DNA of 64,000 bases from Martelella sp. NC20 (GCF_013459645.1 NZ_CP054861.1:980001-1044000), one strand, 5' to 3'; numbered from the stretch's first letter, positions 42,862 through 52,361 are shown. Notes: a model not told the origin generated them from the sequence alone. Numbers and translations are program-made.

Positions 42862-43767
42862 TCAGGGTTCAAGCCCTGATTTCGTCGTGATCCGATCCGG
42901 CGCCCGCTGGTCGCGCGCCGTCAGCAGGCAGGCAATCACGATCAGCCCACCGCCGAACAGCGTCGGCCATGCCGGTATCTCGCCGAAAAACACGAAGCCG
43001 AAGAAGCCGGCCCAGACCAGCGCCGAATAATCGATGACGGCGTAAAGCGAGGCGGGGATGCGGGCAAGGGCGGAAATCAGGCAGATGAAGCCGACCGCGC
43101 CGCAAAGCCCGATCAGCCCGATCTGCCAGTAGAGCGCGGGCGCGGGCGTCTGCCACAGCACGATGGCCAGCGGCAGGCAGAAAAGCCCGGCGAAGACGGT
43201 CTGCATCAGGCTCAGCGTCACCGGATGATCGTCGGCCGAGGACTTCTTCATCGCGATCGCCGTGAAGGCATAGGCGAGCGGCGCGCCAAGCCCCGCCGCG
43301 ATCACCGGCAGCGTGACCGGCGGGCCGGCAAAGCCCGAGCCCTTGGCGGCAACGATCAGCGCCGAGCCGGAAACCGCGAGCGCCAGCGCGATCAGCACCG
43401 AGCGGCCGGGCCGTTCGCCAAACACCAGCGCGCCCAGCATCGCCATATAGATCGGCGCCGTCATCGCCAGCGCCAGCGCCATCAAAAGCGGCATGCCGAC
43501 AAGGCCGTAGAAGAACAGGCTGGCCGTCACCGCCGCCAGAAAGCCGCGCAGGATATGGGCCTTCATGAACCCCCGGCGCGGCCATTTGCGAACAAAGATG
43601 CAGACGAACAGCGCAAGAAACAGCGCCGAGACGGCATAGCGCAGGAACACGACCTGAAAGCTCGACAGTTCCGCGCCGAGGCTCTTGGCCAGCGCATCAA
43701 CGCCCGAAAGCACGGCCACCGCCGCCACCGCAAGGCCGACGCCGGACATCCGGCTTGCTGCTGCCAT
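42862..43767 (-). CDS. DMT family transporter (EamA domains)
   Basis: 301-residue inner-membrane protein with ten hydrophobic helices and two EamA repeats (SFQVVFLRYAVSALFLALF; SLMQTVFAGLFCLPLAIVL; ALVWAGFFGFVFFGEIPAWPTLFGGGLIVIA). The ATG at 43767 has GGGAGG upstream; an in-frame ATG 11 codons earlier does not. This superfamily exports metabolites; substrate unknown. Placed 45 bp upstream of folE, possibly in one unit. Confidence 0.9.
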   Translation of the reverse strand: MAAASRMSGVGLAVAAVAVLSGVDALAKSLGAELSSFQVVFLRYAVSALFLALFVCIFVRKWPRRGFMKAHILRGFLAAVTASLFFYGLVGMPLLMALALAMTAPIYMAMLGALVFGERPGRSVLIALALAVSGSALIVAAKGSGFAGPPVTLPVIAAGLGAPLAYAFTAIAMKKSSADDHPVTLSLMQTVFAGLFCLPLAIVLWQTPAPALYWQIGLIGLCGAVGFICLISALARIPASLYAVIDYSALVWAGFFGFVFFGEIPAWPTLFGGGLIVIACLLTARDQRAPDRITTKSGLEP

Positions 43768-43871
43768 GAAACGCCTCCCGCCCGCGCGCATACCGGGCAA
43801 CGCATCAGCCGATAGCGCCGCCGATGCGGACCGTCAAGCCGCAGAACCGGCCCAGCGGTTCGCTGACCGGT

Positions 43872-44390
43872 TCAAACATGGCCGAGGACAAAATCGACCC
43901 GCGCCTCCACCGCCATCTTCGGCAGGATGACCGGGCGATAGCCGTGCGCGGGATAGAATTTCAGCAGGCGCTGATATTCTTCCACGCCCCGTTCCAGCCC
44001 GTGCCGGCGCTCGTCGTCGTTTTCGAAGATCTCCGGCCAGGGCGGCGTCATGAACGCGACGGCATTGTAGCGGTATTGCGAAAGCAGGCCGGGTGCGGCA
44101 CCGGTGACATGAGAAAGTGCTGCCACCGCATCCACAAGGCCGCGATCGAAGAACACCGGGCCATCATGGCGGCGCATTCGCTCGAAATCGGCGATCGCCA
44201 TGTCGATGGCGCGCCGGGCGAAGGCTTCGGGATCAACCCATGGCAGGGCCGCGCCATCGCCTGCCAGTTCCTCCGCCACGATCCGGCGGCCGGGCTCTTC
44301 CACGGCCGCATGGCCGCGGCGGGCAAGGGCTGCAATCAGCGTCGTCTTGCCCCCGCCCGAACAGCCGGAAATGACGAAGAAATTGTCCAC
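43872..44390 (-). CDS. Small AAA-type ATPase (NadR/TTD14-like AAA_28 domain)
   Basis: 172 residues with a GTG start. P-loop FVISGCSGGGKTTLIAALARRG at the N-terminus, then VEEPGRRIVAEE, FFDRGLVDAVAAL (kinase-like DRG) and a C-terminal ARVDFVLGHV. Related domains occur in NadR ribosylnicotinamide kinases and in many stand-alone predicted ATPases without known role. Six bases separate it from the MliC-type gene upstream, so they share a transcript, though a functional link is not obvious. Confidence 0.82.
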   Translation of the reverse strand: MDNFFVISGCSGGGKTTLIAALARRGHAAVEEPGRRIVAEELAGDGAALPWVDPEAFARRAIDMAIADFERMRRHDGPVFFDRGLVDAVAALSHVTGAAPGLLSQYRYNAVAFMTPPWPEIFENDDERRHGLERGVEEYQRLLKFYPAHGYRPVILPKMAVEARVDFVLGHV

Positions 44391-44396
44391 CGTCTC

Positions 44397-44744
44397 TCAG
44401 GATTTGCCGGTGCAGGCAATGCCGGGATCGTTTTCACCCTTGGTGACGTTGTAAAGCGTGCCGTCATTGCCCTTGCTCCACCAGACATAGGGACCGGCGG
44501 CATAGCGCGCGCCGGAGGCTGCGATGACGTTGGCGGCGATGACGTGATTGTCGGGCCACTGAAGCTCCGCGAGCGCGATCTGTCCGCCATTGATGTAGCG
44601 GGCGTCGAGCGTGAAATCGCCGCAGTCGTAGCTGGCCGAGATCTCCGTGGTCCCTTCGGGCAGCGCGAGCGAAACCTTGTCCTCCGCTTTGGCATGAAGG
44701 GCGGCGAGCGAAATCGAAATTGCGATGAAAATTGCGGCTTTCAT
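44397..44744 (-). CDS. MliC family (C-type) lysozyme inhibitor, exported
   Basis: 115 residues with a Sec signal (MKAAIFIAISISLAALHAKA) and GGAGG five bases before the ATG. Mature part ISASYDCGDFTLDARYINGGQIALAELQWPDNHVIAANVIAASGARYAAGPYVWWSKGNDGTLYNV matches MliC/PliC, including SGARY and WWSKG that contact the lysozyme active site, with two cysteines for a disulfide. It has no lipobox, so it is periplasmic (PliC-like) rather than lipid-anchored. Suggests protection from host or environmental lysozyme. Confidence 0.85.
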   Translation of the reverse strand: MKAAIFIAISISLAALHAKAEDKVSLALPEGTTEISASYDCGDFTLDARYINGGQIALAELQWPDNHVIAANVIAASGARYAAGPYVWWSKGNDGTLYNVTKGENDPGIACTGKS

Positions 44745-44899
44745 GAAGTCCTCCTGTCGTTGCCGCGCCATGATACACGGCTTCGCCGTCGACGCCGACA
44801 CGCATAGGTTTATATCCCTAAATTGCTTCCGGTCCCTTGCAATCACTCCAAGGCGGCGTATAAACGCCGGCCCTTTCGCACCGCAACAGGATATCCCCC

Positions 44900-46186
44900 A
44901 TGAGCGCGCTCGGCCTCGACTTCGGCACGACCAACACCGTGATCGCGATCCCCGGCGACAATGCCGGCGAGACCCGGTCGCTCTCCTTCGAAAGCCGCGC
45001 CGGCATCACCGATACGATGCGCACCTGCCTGTCCTTCATGAAGGATAGGCAGGCGGGCTTCGGCGCGCCGCTTGCCACCGAGGCCGGTGCCGCCGCAATC
45101 CGCACGCTGATCGACCATCCCGGCGAATGCCGGTTCCTGCAATCGATCAAGACCTATGCGGCAAGCCCGCTGTTCAAGGAAACCGCGGTTCTCGGCCGCC
45201 GCCATTCCTTTGCCGATCTGATGGCGGTGTTTCTGGAAAAGCTGATGAGCTATGCCGGCGATGGCTGGCCGGCGGATATCAGCCGCGTCGTCGCCGGCCG
45301 GCCGGTGCGTTTTGCCGGCATCGGCGCGGATGAGGCGCTGGCGCTCGCGCGCTACAACGACGCGCTGTCGCGCTTCGGCTTTCCCGAGATCCGCTTCGTG
45401 CTGGAGCCGGTGGCGGCGGCCTGGTATTTCGCCGAGCGGCTTCAAAGCGATGCAAATGTGCTGGTCGCCGATTTCGGCGGCGGCACCACCGACTATTCGA
45501 TCATCCGGTTTTCGAGGACGGCGGGAAAGCTCTCCGCCGAGCCGCTGTCGCATTCCGGCGTCGGCGTTGCCGGCGACATGTTCGACTACCGCATCATCGA
45601 CAATGTCGTGAGCCCGATGATCGGCAAGGGCACGCATTACAAAAGCTTCGGCAAGACCCTCGACGTGCCGTCGAATTACTACGCCAATTTCGGCCGCTGG
45701 AGCCAGCTTTCGATCTTCAAGACCACCCGCGACTTCACCGACCTGAAAAGCCTGGTGCGCGATGCGACAGACCCGGACGCGCTGGACCTGTTCATCGACC
45801 TGATCGAGAATGACGAGGGCTATCCGCTCTATGAAGCCGTCTCGGCCGCCAAGCGGGCGCTGTCGGACGGCGACGAGGCCGAATTCTTCTTCGCGCCGCT
45901 CGGCCGCGACAGCCGCCGCACCATCCGCCGCGCCGATTTCGAGGGCTGGATTTCCGGCGAGCTCGGCCAGATGGAGGCAGCGCTCGACGAGGCGATCGAG
46001 GGTGCCGGGCTTTCACCGCAGGAGATCGACAAGGTGTTCCTGACCGGCGGCACCTCGTTCGTTCCGGCCGTGCGCAAGATTTTCGAGAACAGGTTTTCGG
46101 AGATCGAGACGGGCGGCGAACTGCTTTCGATCGCCCACGGTCTGGCGCTGATCGGGGCGGGCGAGGCGTTTCCGCGAGAGGTCTGA
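44900..46186 (+). CDS. Hsp70 family protein (YegD-like)
   Basis: 428 residues: actin-like ATPase core with LGLDFGTTNTVIAI (phosphate 1), VLVADFGGGTTDYSIIRF (phosphate 2), GVGVAGDMFDYRII and VFLTGGTSFVPAVRKIF (adenosine motif). It lacks the C-terminal substrate-binding and lid domains of DnaK and resembles E. coli YegD. Single gene, divergent from the MliC-type gene. Client or role unknown. Confidence 0.92.
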   Translation: MSALGLDFGTTNTVIAIPGDNAGETRSLSFESRAGITDTMRTCLSFMKDRQAGFGAPLATEAGAAAIRTLIDHPGECRFLQSIKTYAASPLFKETAVLGRRHSFADLMAVFLEKLMSYAGDGWPADISRVVAGRPVRFAGIGADEALALARYNDALSRFGFPEIRFVLEPVAAAWYFAERLQSDANVLVADFGGGTTDYSIIRFSRTAGKLSAEPLSHSGVGVAGDMFDYRIIDNVVSPMIGKGTHYKSFGKTLDVPSNYYANFGRWSQLSIFKTTRDFTDLKSLVRDATDPDALDLFIDLIENDEGYPLYEAVSAAKRALSDGDEAEFFFAPLGRDSRRTIRRADFEGWISGELGQMEAALDEAIEGAGLSPQEIDKVFLTGGTSFVPAVRKIFENRFSEIETGGELLSIAHGLALIGAGEAFPREV

Positions 46187-46283
46187 GGGTAGGCGTTGCT
46201 GAAAATCAGCCGAGCGGGAGACCGCGCGGAGTAGAGCGGAAAACAAACAGCGATCCCTCTGTGGGTCGTCGCCACGCTGTCTT

Positions 46284-46317
46284 CCGTCATGCCGGCCTTG
46301 AGCCGGCATCCAGGGCC
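46284..46317. repeat. Palindromic intergenic repeat, family B, left arm of a pair
   Basis: CCGTCATGCCGG, CCTTGAGCCGGC, ATCCAGGGCC. It is the near-exact inverse of the element at 46340-46373 (30 of 34 positions by hand count). Core CCGGCCTTGAGCCGG is self-complementary. Confidence 0.8.
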
Positions 46318-46339
46318 ACATATCCGATGCCCGTCGCAG

Positions 46340-46373
46340 GGCCCTGGACCCCGGCTCAAGGCCGGGGTGACGG
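46340..46373. repeat. Palindromic intergenic repeat, family B, right arm of a pair
   Basis: GGCCCTGGACC, CCGGCTCAAGGCCGG, GGTGACGG. Pairs with 46284-46317 across a 22-bp spacer in the 260-bp convergent gap between the Hsp70-like gene and dppF; may work as a bidirectional terminator or mRNA end protector. Confidence 0.8.
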
Positions 46374-46446
46374 AGTTGGATGGCGGGTTTTGTAACTTGA
46401 CTATCTCCGTTTCGAAGAAGGAGATTGTGGGAGGCGAGACCTCACC

Positions 46447-47292
46447 CTATCCGCCAGCCGCCATCTTCGCCTGCTTGGCGGCGAGCCTTGCGCGGATGCT
46501 CTCCACGTCGGCCTTCGGCGTCGCCTTGAACAGGGTCCGGGTATAGTCGTGCTGCGGGTCGGAGAACACGGCGTCGCGGGTGCCGCGTTCGACCACTTCG
46601 CCGAAATACATCACCATGATCTCGTCGCAGATATAGCGCACCACCGACAGGTCGTGGGAAACGAAGATATAGGTGAGGTCGAACTCGTCCTGAAGGTCGG
46701 CAAGCAGGTTCAGGATCTGGGCCTGCACCGAGAGATCGAGCGCGGAGACCGGCTCGTCGAGCACCAGCAGGCTCGGATTGAGGATCAGCGCGCGGGCGAT
46801 CGCGATCCGCTGGCGCTGGCCGCCGGAGAACATGTGCGGATAACGGTCGAAATGCTCGGGCCCGAGGCCGACCTTCTTCAGAAGGTCATGGGCCTTGTCG
46901 CGGCGGTCGCTCGCCGTGTCATCGGTATTGAGCAGCAGCGGTTCCATCAGCACGTCGCCGATCTTCTGGCGCGGGTTGAGCGAGCCGTACGGGTTCTGGA
47001 ACACGATCTGCACCTTGCGGCGCTGCCCGGGCGTCGGCCGCGTTTTCGAAATGTCGACGGCCTGACCCTCGATTTCGAGGTCGCCACCGGTCTGGGCATC
47101 GATCATGGTGATGATCCGGGCAAGCGTGGACTTGCCGCAGCCGGATTCCCCCACAAGCGCCAGCGTCCTGCCGCGCTCGACGGAAAAATCGACGCCCTTC
47201 AGCGCACGCACCGTGCGGGCATTCCTGAACATGCCGCCGGGCACGATGTAATCGCGCACGATACCGGTGCCTTTCGCTACGATCTCGCTCAT
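46447..47292 (-). CDS. dppF: Peptide ABC transporter ATP-binding protein (DppF-like)
   Basis: 281 residues. Walker A LVGESGCGKSTLARII, Q-loop IVFQNPYGSLNPRQKI, ABC signature FSGGQRQRIAIARAL, Walker B LLVLDEPVSALD, H-loop IFVSHDLSVV. One of the two ATPases of a dipeptide/oligopeptide importer. ATG overlaps the dppD stop as ATGA. Last gene of the dpp operon. Confidence 0.92.
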   Translation of the reverse strand: MSEIVAKGTGIVRDYIVPGGMFRNARTVRALKGVDFSVERGRTLALVGESGCGKSTLARIITMIDAQTGGDLEIEGQAVDISKTRPTPGQRRKVQIVFQNPYGSLNPRQKIGDVLMEPLLLNTDDTASDRRDKAHDLLKKVGLGPEHFDRYPHMFSGGQRQRIAIARALILNPSLLVLDEPVSALDLSVQAQILNLLADLQDEFDLTYIFVSHDLSVVRYICDEIMVMYFGEVVERGTRDAVFSDPQHDYTRTLFKATPKADVESIRARLAAKQAKMAAGG

Positions 47293-48131
47293 GCGGCACC
47301 TCCGGTGTAATCGGCGGAATAGTCGATGGTCGGCAGGCGGTCGCCGGTGGCGTTTTCGGGCAGCGCCGAAAGCAGCGCCCTGGTGTAGGCGTGTTTCGGG
47401 TTTTCGAACAGCGACAGCACGTCGGCCTCCTCCATCATCCGGCCCTTGTATTGCACCACCACCCGGTCGGCGGTTTCAGCCACCACGCCCATGTCATGGG
47501 TGATCATGATCAGCGCCATGCCGGTCTCGGCCTGAAGATTGGCGAGCAGTTCGAGGATCTGCTTCTGGATCGTGACGTCGAGCGCGGTGGTCGGCTCGTC
47601 GGCGATCAGCAGCTTCGGTGCGCAGGCCATGGCGATCGCGATCATGATGCGCTGGCACTGGCCGCCCGACATCTGGTGCGGATAAGCCTTCAGACGGTCT
47701 TCCGGGTCCGGCAGGCCGACGGCCTGAAGCAGTTCGATGGCGCGGGCATGGCGGGCCTTCCTGTCGAGGTCGGTATGCTGTTTCAGCACCTCGTCGATCT
47801 GGAACCCGGCGGTGAAGCACGGGTTGAGGCTCGCGACCGGCTCCTGAAAGATCATCGCGATATCCTTGCCGATGATCCGGCGCCTTTCCTTTGCCGAAAG
47901 GTTCGAGATATCGCGGCCCTCGAAGGCGATGCGATCGGCCTTCACGGTCGCCGTCGTCGGCAGCAGGCCCATCACGGCGAGCATCGCCACCGACTTGCCG
48001 GACCCGCTCTCGCCGACGATCGCCAGCACCTCGCCCCTGTCGATCCGGTAGGAGGCGTTGTGCAGCACCGTGGTTTCGCCCGCGGCGGTCGGGAAGCTGA
48101 CGGAAAGGTTCTGAACGTCCAACAGCGGCAT
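47289..48131 (-). CDS. dppD: Peptide ABC transporter ATP-binding protein (DppD-like)
   Basis: 280 residues. Walker [21 protein letters not shown]-loop [15 protein letters not shown], signature [15 protein letters not shown], Walker [14 protein letters not shown]-loop [11 protein letters not shown]. Partner ATPase of DppF. The C-terminal oligopeptide-transporter extension ([14 protein letters not shown]) is present. ATG at 48131 with GGAG upstream; the frame remains open further but enters dppC. Confidence 0.93.
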   Translation of the reverse strand: MPLLDVQNLSVSFPTAAGETTVLHNASYRIDRGEVLAIVGESGSGKSVAMLAVMGLLPTTATVKADRIAFEGRDISNLSAKERRRIIGKDIAMIFQEPVASLNPCFTAGFQIDEVLKQHTDLDRKARHARAIELLQAVGLPDPEDRLKAYPHQMSGGQCQRIMIAIAMACAPKLLIADEPTTALDVTIQKQILELLANLQAETGMALIMITHDMGVVAETADRVVVQYKGRMMEEADVLSLFENPKHAYTRALLSALPENATGDRLPTIDYSADYTGGAA

Positions 48132-48136
48132 GGTCT

Positions 48137-49045
48137 CTAACTCCGCTTCAGCTTGGGATCGAGCGCGTCGCGCAGGCCGTCGCCCACGAGATTGATCGCC
48201 AGAACCGTGATCAGGATGGCAAGGCCGGGGAAGGTGACGACCCACCAGGCGCGCAGGATGAATTCGCGGGCCTCCGCCAGCATCGTGCCCCATTCCGGCG
48301 TCGGCGGCTGCGCGCCCATGCCGAGAAAGCCAAGGGCGGCGGCCTCCAGAATGGCGTTGGAGAAGGAGAGCGTGGCCTGCACGATCAGCGGCGCAAGGCA
48401 ATTCGGCAGGATGGTCTTGAACATCAGCCGCAGATTGCGCGCGCCCGCGACGCGGGCCGAGACCACATATTCCCGGCGCGCTTCCGCCATTACCGCCGCC
48501 CGCGTCAGCCGCGCGAAATGCGGCTGCAGCACAAGGGCAATGGCGATCATGGCATTGAACAGGCCGGGGCCGAGCACTGCGACCAGCACCAGCGCCAGAA
48601 GCAGCGGCGGGAAGGCGAGGATCACGTCCATCACCCGCATGATCGCGACATCGACCCAGCCGCGGAAGAAGCCGGCCAGCAGCCCGAGCGTGATCCCGAG
48701 CAGCAGCGCCACCGACACCACCACGAGGCCGATCACAAGCGAATAGCGCGAGCCGAAGATCAGCCGCGAGAGCATGTCGCGGCCGACCGCGTCCGTGCCG
48801 AGCGGGAAGGTCAGCGTTCCGCCTTCCTGCCAGAATGGCGGGGTCAGGAACATGTCGCGATATTGCTGATCCGGATTATGCGGCGCCAGAAGCGGCGCGA
48901 ACACCGCAACCAGCACCAGACAAATGATGATGACGAGGCCGACGACCGCGCCCTTGTTCTGGCTGAAATAGTGCCAGAATTCGGACAGCATCTGCAGGCG
49001 GATATTTCTTTTTTGGACCGGCTGGCCCAGCGTGCTGTCTGACAT
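48137..49045 (-). CDS. dppC: Peptide ABC transporter permease (DppC-like)
   Basis: 302 residues, about six helices; FPLGTDAVGRDMLSRLIFGSRYSLVIGL is the DppC/OppC signature and EYVVSARVAGARNLRLMFKTILPN the EAA loop that docks the ATPases. The N-terminal extension before TM1 is typical. Five bases separate it from dppD. Confidence 0.94.
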   Translation of the reverse strand: MSDSTLGQPVQKRNIRLQMLSEFWHYFSQNKGAVVGLVIIICLVLVAVFAPLLAPHNPDQQYRDMFLTPPFWQEGGTLTFPLGTDAVGRDMLSRLIFGSRYSLVIGLVVVSVALLLGITLGLLAGFFRGWVDVAIMRVMDVILAFPPLLLALVLVAVLGPGLFNAMIAIALVLQPHFARLTRAAVMAEARREYVVSARVAGARNLRLMFKTILPNCLAPLIVQATLSFSNAILEAAALGFLGMGAQPPTPEWGTMLAEAREFILRAWWVVTFPGLAILITVLAINLVGDGLRDALDPKLKRS

Positions 49046-49055
49046 GGCTGAGCTC

Positions 49056-50063
49056 CTATTGGTGGCGGATGCGCGGGTTGATAAAGCCGTAGGTCAGGTC
49101 GACGAGCAGATTGACGAGCATCACCAGCCCGGCAATCAGTACCAGCCCGCCCTGGACGACCGGATAGTCGCGGCGCGAAATCGAATCGATCATCCACTTG
49201 CCGATGCCCGGCCAGGAAAAGATCGTCTCGGTCAGGATCGCGCCGGCCATCAGCATGCCGACCTGCAGGCCGATCGTGGTGATCACCGGGATCATCGCGT
49301 TTCTGAGCGCATGAACCCCGATGACGCGCCTGCCGGAAAGCCCCTTGGCGCGGGCGGTGCGGACATAGTCCTCGCCCAGCACTTCCAGCATCGCCGAGCG
49401 GGTCTGGCGGGCGATCACCGCAAGCGGGATGGTGGCCAGCACGATTGATGGCAGGATCAGGTGGGAAAGCGCCGAGGTGAACGCGCCCTTTTCGCCCGAC
49501 AGCAGCGAGTCGATCGTCATGAAGCCGGTGACCGCCGGGAAATAATAGAGCAGCGAGATGCGGCCGGACACCGGCGTCCAGCCGAGAATCCCGGAAAACA
49601 GGATGATCAGCAGCAGACCCCACCAGAAGATCGGCATCGAATAGCCGGTGAGCGCGACGCCCATGGTCGCCTGGTCGAACACCGAGCCGCGCTTGACCGC
49701 CGACAGGATGCCCGCCGGTATGCCGATGATGATGGCAAGCAGCATCGCGCAGATCGCGAGTTCGGCGGTGGCCGGGAACAGATTCAGGAACTCCCGGAAC
49801 ACCGGTTGCTTGGTGGCGATCGAAACGCCGAAATCGCCATGCAGCAGCCCCCAGACATAATCGAGATACTGCACCACGATCGGACGGTCGTAACCGAACT
49901 GGTGGAGGAGCTTCTGGTATCGGTCGGGGTCCATGCCGCGCTCGCCGGCCAGAAGCAGCACCGGATCGCCGGGCAGGACGCGCACGAAGCCGAAGGCAAC
50001 GATGGTGATCCCGATAAAGGTCGGGATAATCAGCAAAAGCTTGCTGAACAGAAATCTGAGCAT
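49056..50063 (-). CDS. dppB: Peptide ABC transporter permease (DppB-like)
   Basis: 335 residues: MLRFLFSKLLLIIPTFIGITIVAF and FVRVLPGDPVLLLAGE at the N-terminus, EDYVRTARAKGLSGRRVIGVHALRNAMIPVIT as EAA loop, and FSWPGIGKWMIDSISRRDYPVVQG near the end, all DppB/OppB hallmarks. ATG at 50063 with GGGA upstream; the frame continues into the intergenic repeats but that part is not conserved. 220 bp separate it from dppA. Confidence 0.94.
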   Translation of the reverse strand: MLRFLFSKLLLIIPTFIGITIVAFGFVRVLPGDPVLLLAGERGMDPDRYQKLLHQFGYDRPIVVQYLDYVWGLLHGDFGVSIATKQPVFREFLNLFPATAELAICAMLLAIIIGIPAGILSAVKRGSVFDQATMGVALTGYSMPIFWWGLLLIILFSGILGWTPVSGRISLLYYFPAVTGFMTIDSLLSGEKGAFTSALSHLILPSIVLATIPLAVIARQTRSAMLEVLGEDYVRTARAKGLSGRRVIGVHALRNAMIPVITTIGLQVGMLMAGAILTETIFSWPGIGKWMIDSISRRDYPVVQGGLVLIAGLVMLVNLLVDLTYGFINPRIRHQ

Positions 50064-50144
50064 GGCGATTCCCGGAAACGGAAGAGGGCCGCATTGCCGG
50101 CGCCCCGGTCTGCTGCCAAGCCTGTCATCCCCGTCAGGGGTCCT

Positions 50145-50220
50145 GCCCGGGCCTGACCCGAGCATCCTGGCCACACGGTGGGCGCGGCCTGGACCCTCGG
50201 GTCAAGCCCGAGGGTGACTC
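50145..50220. repeat. Inverted palindromic repeats (family B-like) between dppA and dppB
   Basis: CCCGGGCCTGACCCGAGCAT with CCTGGCC (50145-50172) faces GGCCTGGACCCTCGGGTCAAG with CCCGAGGGTGACTC (50187-50220) in inverted orientation. A further short hairpin TCATCCCCGTCAGGGG precedes it. Similar elements in binding-protein/permease gaps stabilise the 5' mRNA segment. Confidence 0.65.
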
Positions 50221-50283
50221 CCGATCGGGAGAGGTTTCGGCAAACCGGAGCCGCGTTACCGGCCCCCTTCTCCTGTGCGAGCC

Positions 50284-51882
50284 TTATTCGGCGATGGTCA
50301 CATCATCGAAGCGGTGATAGCCGAGCGGATCCATGACAAAGCCTTCAACCGAGGTCGTCATCGGCATGAACACCTTGGAATGGGCGATCGTGTTCCACGG
50401 CGCCTGTTCCTTGAAGATCACCTGAGCCTGCTTATAAAGCTCAGTGCGCTCTTCGGTGTCGGAGGTGATCTTGGCCTTCTGGATCAGATCCTCGAACGGC
50501 TGGTAGCACCACTGGGCGCGGTTGGAGCCGCCCACGGCATCGCAGCCAAGCAGCACGGCCAGGAAGTTGTCCGGGTCGCCATTGTCGCCGGTCCAGCCGA
50601 GCAGCACGGCGCCGTCGCGGTCTTCGGCCGAAGACCGGGCCAGATATTCGCCCCACTCATAGGAAACGATCTCGGCATCGACGCCGACCTTGGCGAGGTC
50701 GGCCTGCATCAGCTCGGCCATCCGCCGCGCGTTCGGGTTATACGGACGCTGCACCGGCATCGCCCAGATCTTCATGGACAGATCGGTGACGCCTTCCTCT
50801 TCCAGCATCGCCTTGGCGGCGTCCGGATCGTAAGGGTCGTCCTGAACCGCGTCATTATAGGACCACATCGTCGGCGGGATCGGGTTCTTGGCAACCTCGC
50901 CGGCGCCCTGGAACACCGATTCCAGAATGGCCTGCTTGTCGACGGCCATGTTCAGCGCCTTGCGGACCTTCGGATTGTCGAAGGGCGCGACCTTGGTGTT
51001 GTAGGCGAGATAGCCGACATTGAGGCCTTCCTTGGCCATGACGGTGAGGTCGTCATTGGCTTCCAGCGCTTCCAGATCGGCGGGCGCGGGATAGACCATG
51101 ACCTGGCATTCGCCGGCTTCGAGCTTCTGGCGGCGAACGGCGGCATCGGTGGTGATCGCGAAGATCAGCGTGTCGAGTTCTTCAGCGCCCTTGTAATAGT
51201 CCGGATTGGCCTTGTAGCGGATGACGGCATCCTGCTGGTAGTTCACGAAGGTGAACGGACCGGTGCCGACCGGCTTCTGGTTCAACTGCTCCAGATTGCC
51301 GGCGGCTTCGAGCTGGTCGGCATATTCCTTCGACATGATCGAGGCGAAGTCCATGGCGAGGTTCGCGATCATCGGCGCTTCCGGCCGGTTGAGCACGAAC
51401 TTGACCGTCATGTCATCGACCTTGTCGATGCTCTTGATCAGGTCCGGCATCGACATGCCATTGAAATATTCCCAGGAGATGCCGGGCGCGTACTGGTACC
51501 ACGGGCTGGTTTCATCCATCTGGCGCATGAACGAGAAGATCACGTCGTCGGCGTTCATCTCGCGCGTCGGCGTGAAATAGTCGGTGGTCTGGAACTTGAC
51601 GCCCGGACGGAGGTGGAAGGTATATTCCAGACCGTCATCGGACACGTCCCAGCTCTCGGCAAGACCGGGCTCGACCTCGGTGGAGCCGTGCTTGAATTCG
51701 GCGAGGCGGTTGTAAATGGCGCGCGAGGAGGCATCGAATGTCGTGCCTGCGGTATAGGGCGCCGGATCGAAGCCCTCGGGCGAGCCTTCCGAGCAATAGA
51801 CCAGCGTCGACGCGCTGGCCGCGCCGCCGAGCGATACGAAGACGCTCGTGGCGAGCGCTAGAGCCTTCAGTTTTTTCATCAT
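50284..51882 (-). CDS. dppA: Periplasmic dipeptide-binding protein (DppA-like)
   Basis: 532 residues, SBP family 5. Sec signal KKLKALALATSVFVSLGGAASA, then LVYCSEGSPEGFDPAPYTAGTTFDASS, near identical in pattern to E. coli DppA. PKVRKALNMAVDKQAIL and GWTGDNGDPDNFLAVLLGCDA also fit, with the DppA-typical cysteines. Two adjacent ATGs (51882, 51879) follow AGGGGA. First gene of dppABCDF; delivers di/tripeptides and possibly heme precursors as in other species. Confidence 0.94.
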   Translation of the reverse strand: MMKKLKALALATSVFVSLGGAASASTLVYCSEGSPEGFDPAPYTAGTTFDASSRAIYNRLAEFKHGSTEVEPGLAESWDVSDDGLEYTFHLRPGVKFQTTDYFTPTREMNADDVIFSFMRQMDETSPWYQYAPGISWEYFNGMSMPDLIKSIDKVDDMTVKFVLNRPEAPMIANLAMDFASIMSKEYADQLEAAGNLEQLNQKPVGTGPFTFVNYQQDAVIRYKANPDYYKGAEELDTLIFAITTDAAVRRQKLEAGECQVMVYPAPADLEALEANDDLTVMAKEGLNVGYLAYNTKVAPFDNPKVRKALNMAVDKQAILESVFQGAGEVAKNPIPPTMWSYNDAVQDDPYDPDAAKAMLEEEGVTDLSMKIWAMPVQRPYNPNARRMAELMQADLAKVGVDAEIVSYEWGEYLARSSAEDRDGAVLLGWTGDNGDPDNFLAVLLGCDAVGGSNRAQWCYQPFEDLIQKAKITSDTEERTELYKQAQVIFKEQAPWNTIAHSKVFMPMTTSVEGFVMDPLGYHRFDDVTIAE

Positions 51883-52361
51883 TTTCCCCTTGTGGTTCAT
51901 TTCGTCGACGGCGTCTCGCCGCCAAGGTCTTGCCTCTTCCGGCACCGTTTGGCTTTGCGCACGGCTCCGACAGATGCTGAACTGAGTGCGGGTCCGCGCC
52001 CAACCGCGGACGTCACACATGTGGTGAGACTAGCGCTTTTTATTGACCGTGCAATCAAAAAACATGTTCCCGTTCTCGCGTCAGGCGCGGCAAACGCATG
52101 AAATCCTTGCATTTTCCATCGTTTTCTTATTTTCGGCAAAATATGGCAATAAGCGCGTAATCCTGTTTCGCCAAACCCGCCATAATTTTCCAGAAATTGC
52201 TTTCCACAGGCGACCATACAAGCAGCACGCCATTTGCCAATCATGCGAAAGTCTGAGAGCCCTTGATTTCGCGGCTTATCGATATGACCGGTTTGGTGCT
52301 ATCCTGTCTGGTACCCTTCAGCCTGAAATGAAGCGGCTCAAAAGCCTCACCCGGAGCGTCC
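51883..52361. other. 479-bp divergent region between dppA and nrtR, no gene seen
   Basis: Contains the promoters of dppA and nrtR. Short open frames only. The centre (52030-52250) is AT-richer than surroundings. I find no copy of the ATACTCA/TGAGTAT palindrome that precedes nadA. Confidence 0.6.
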
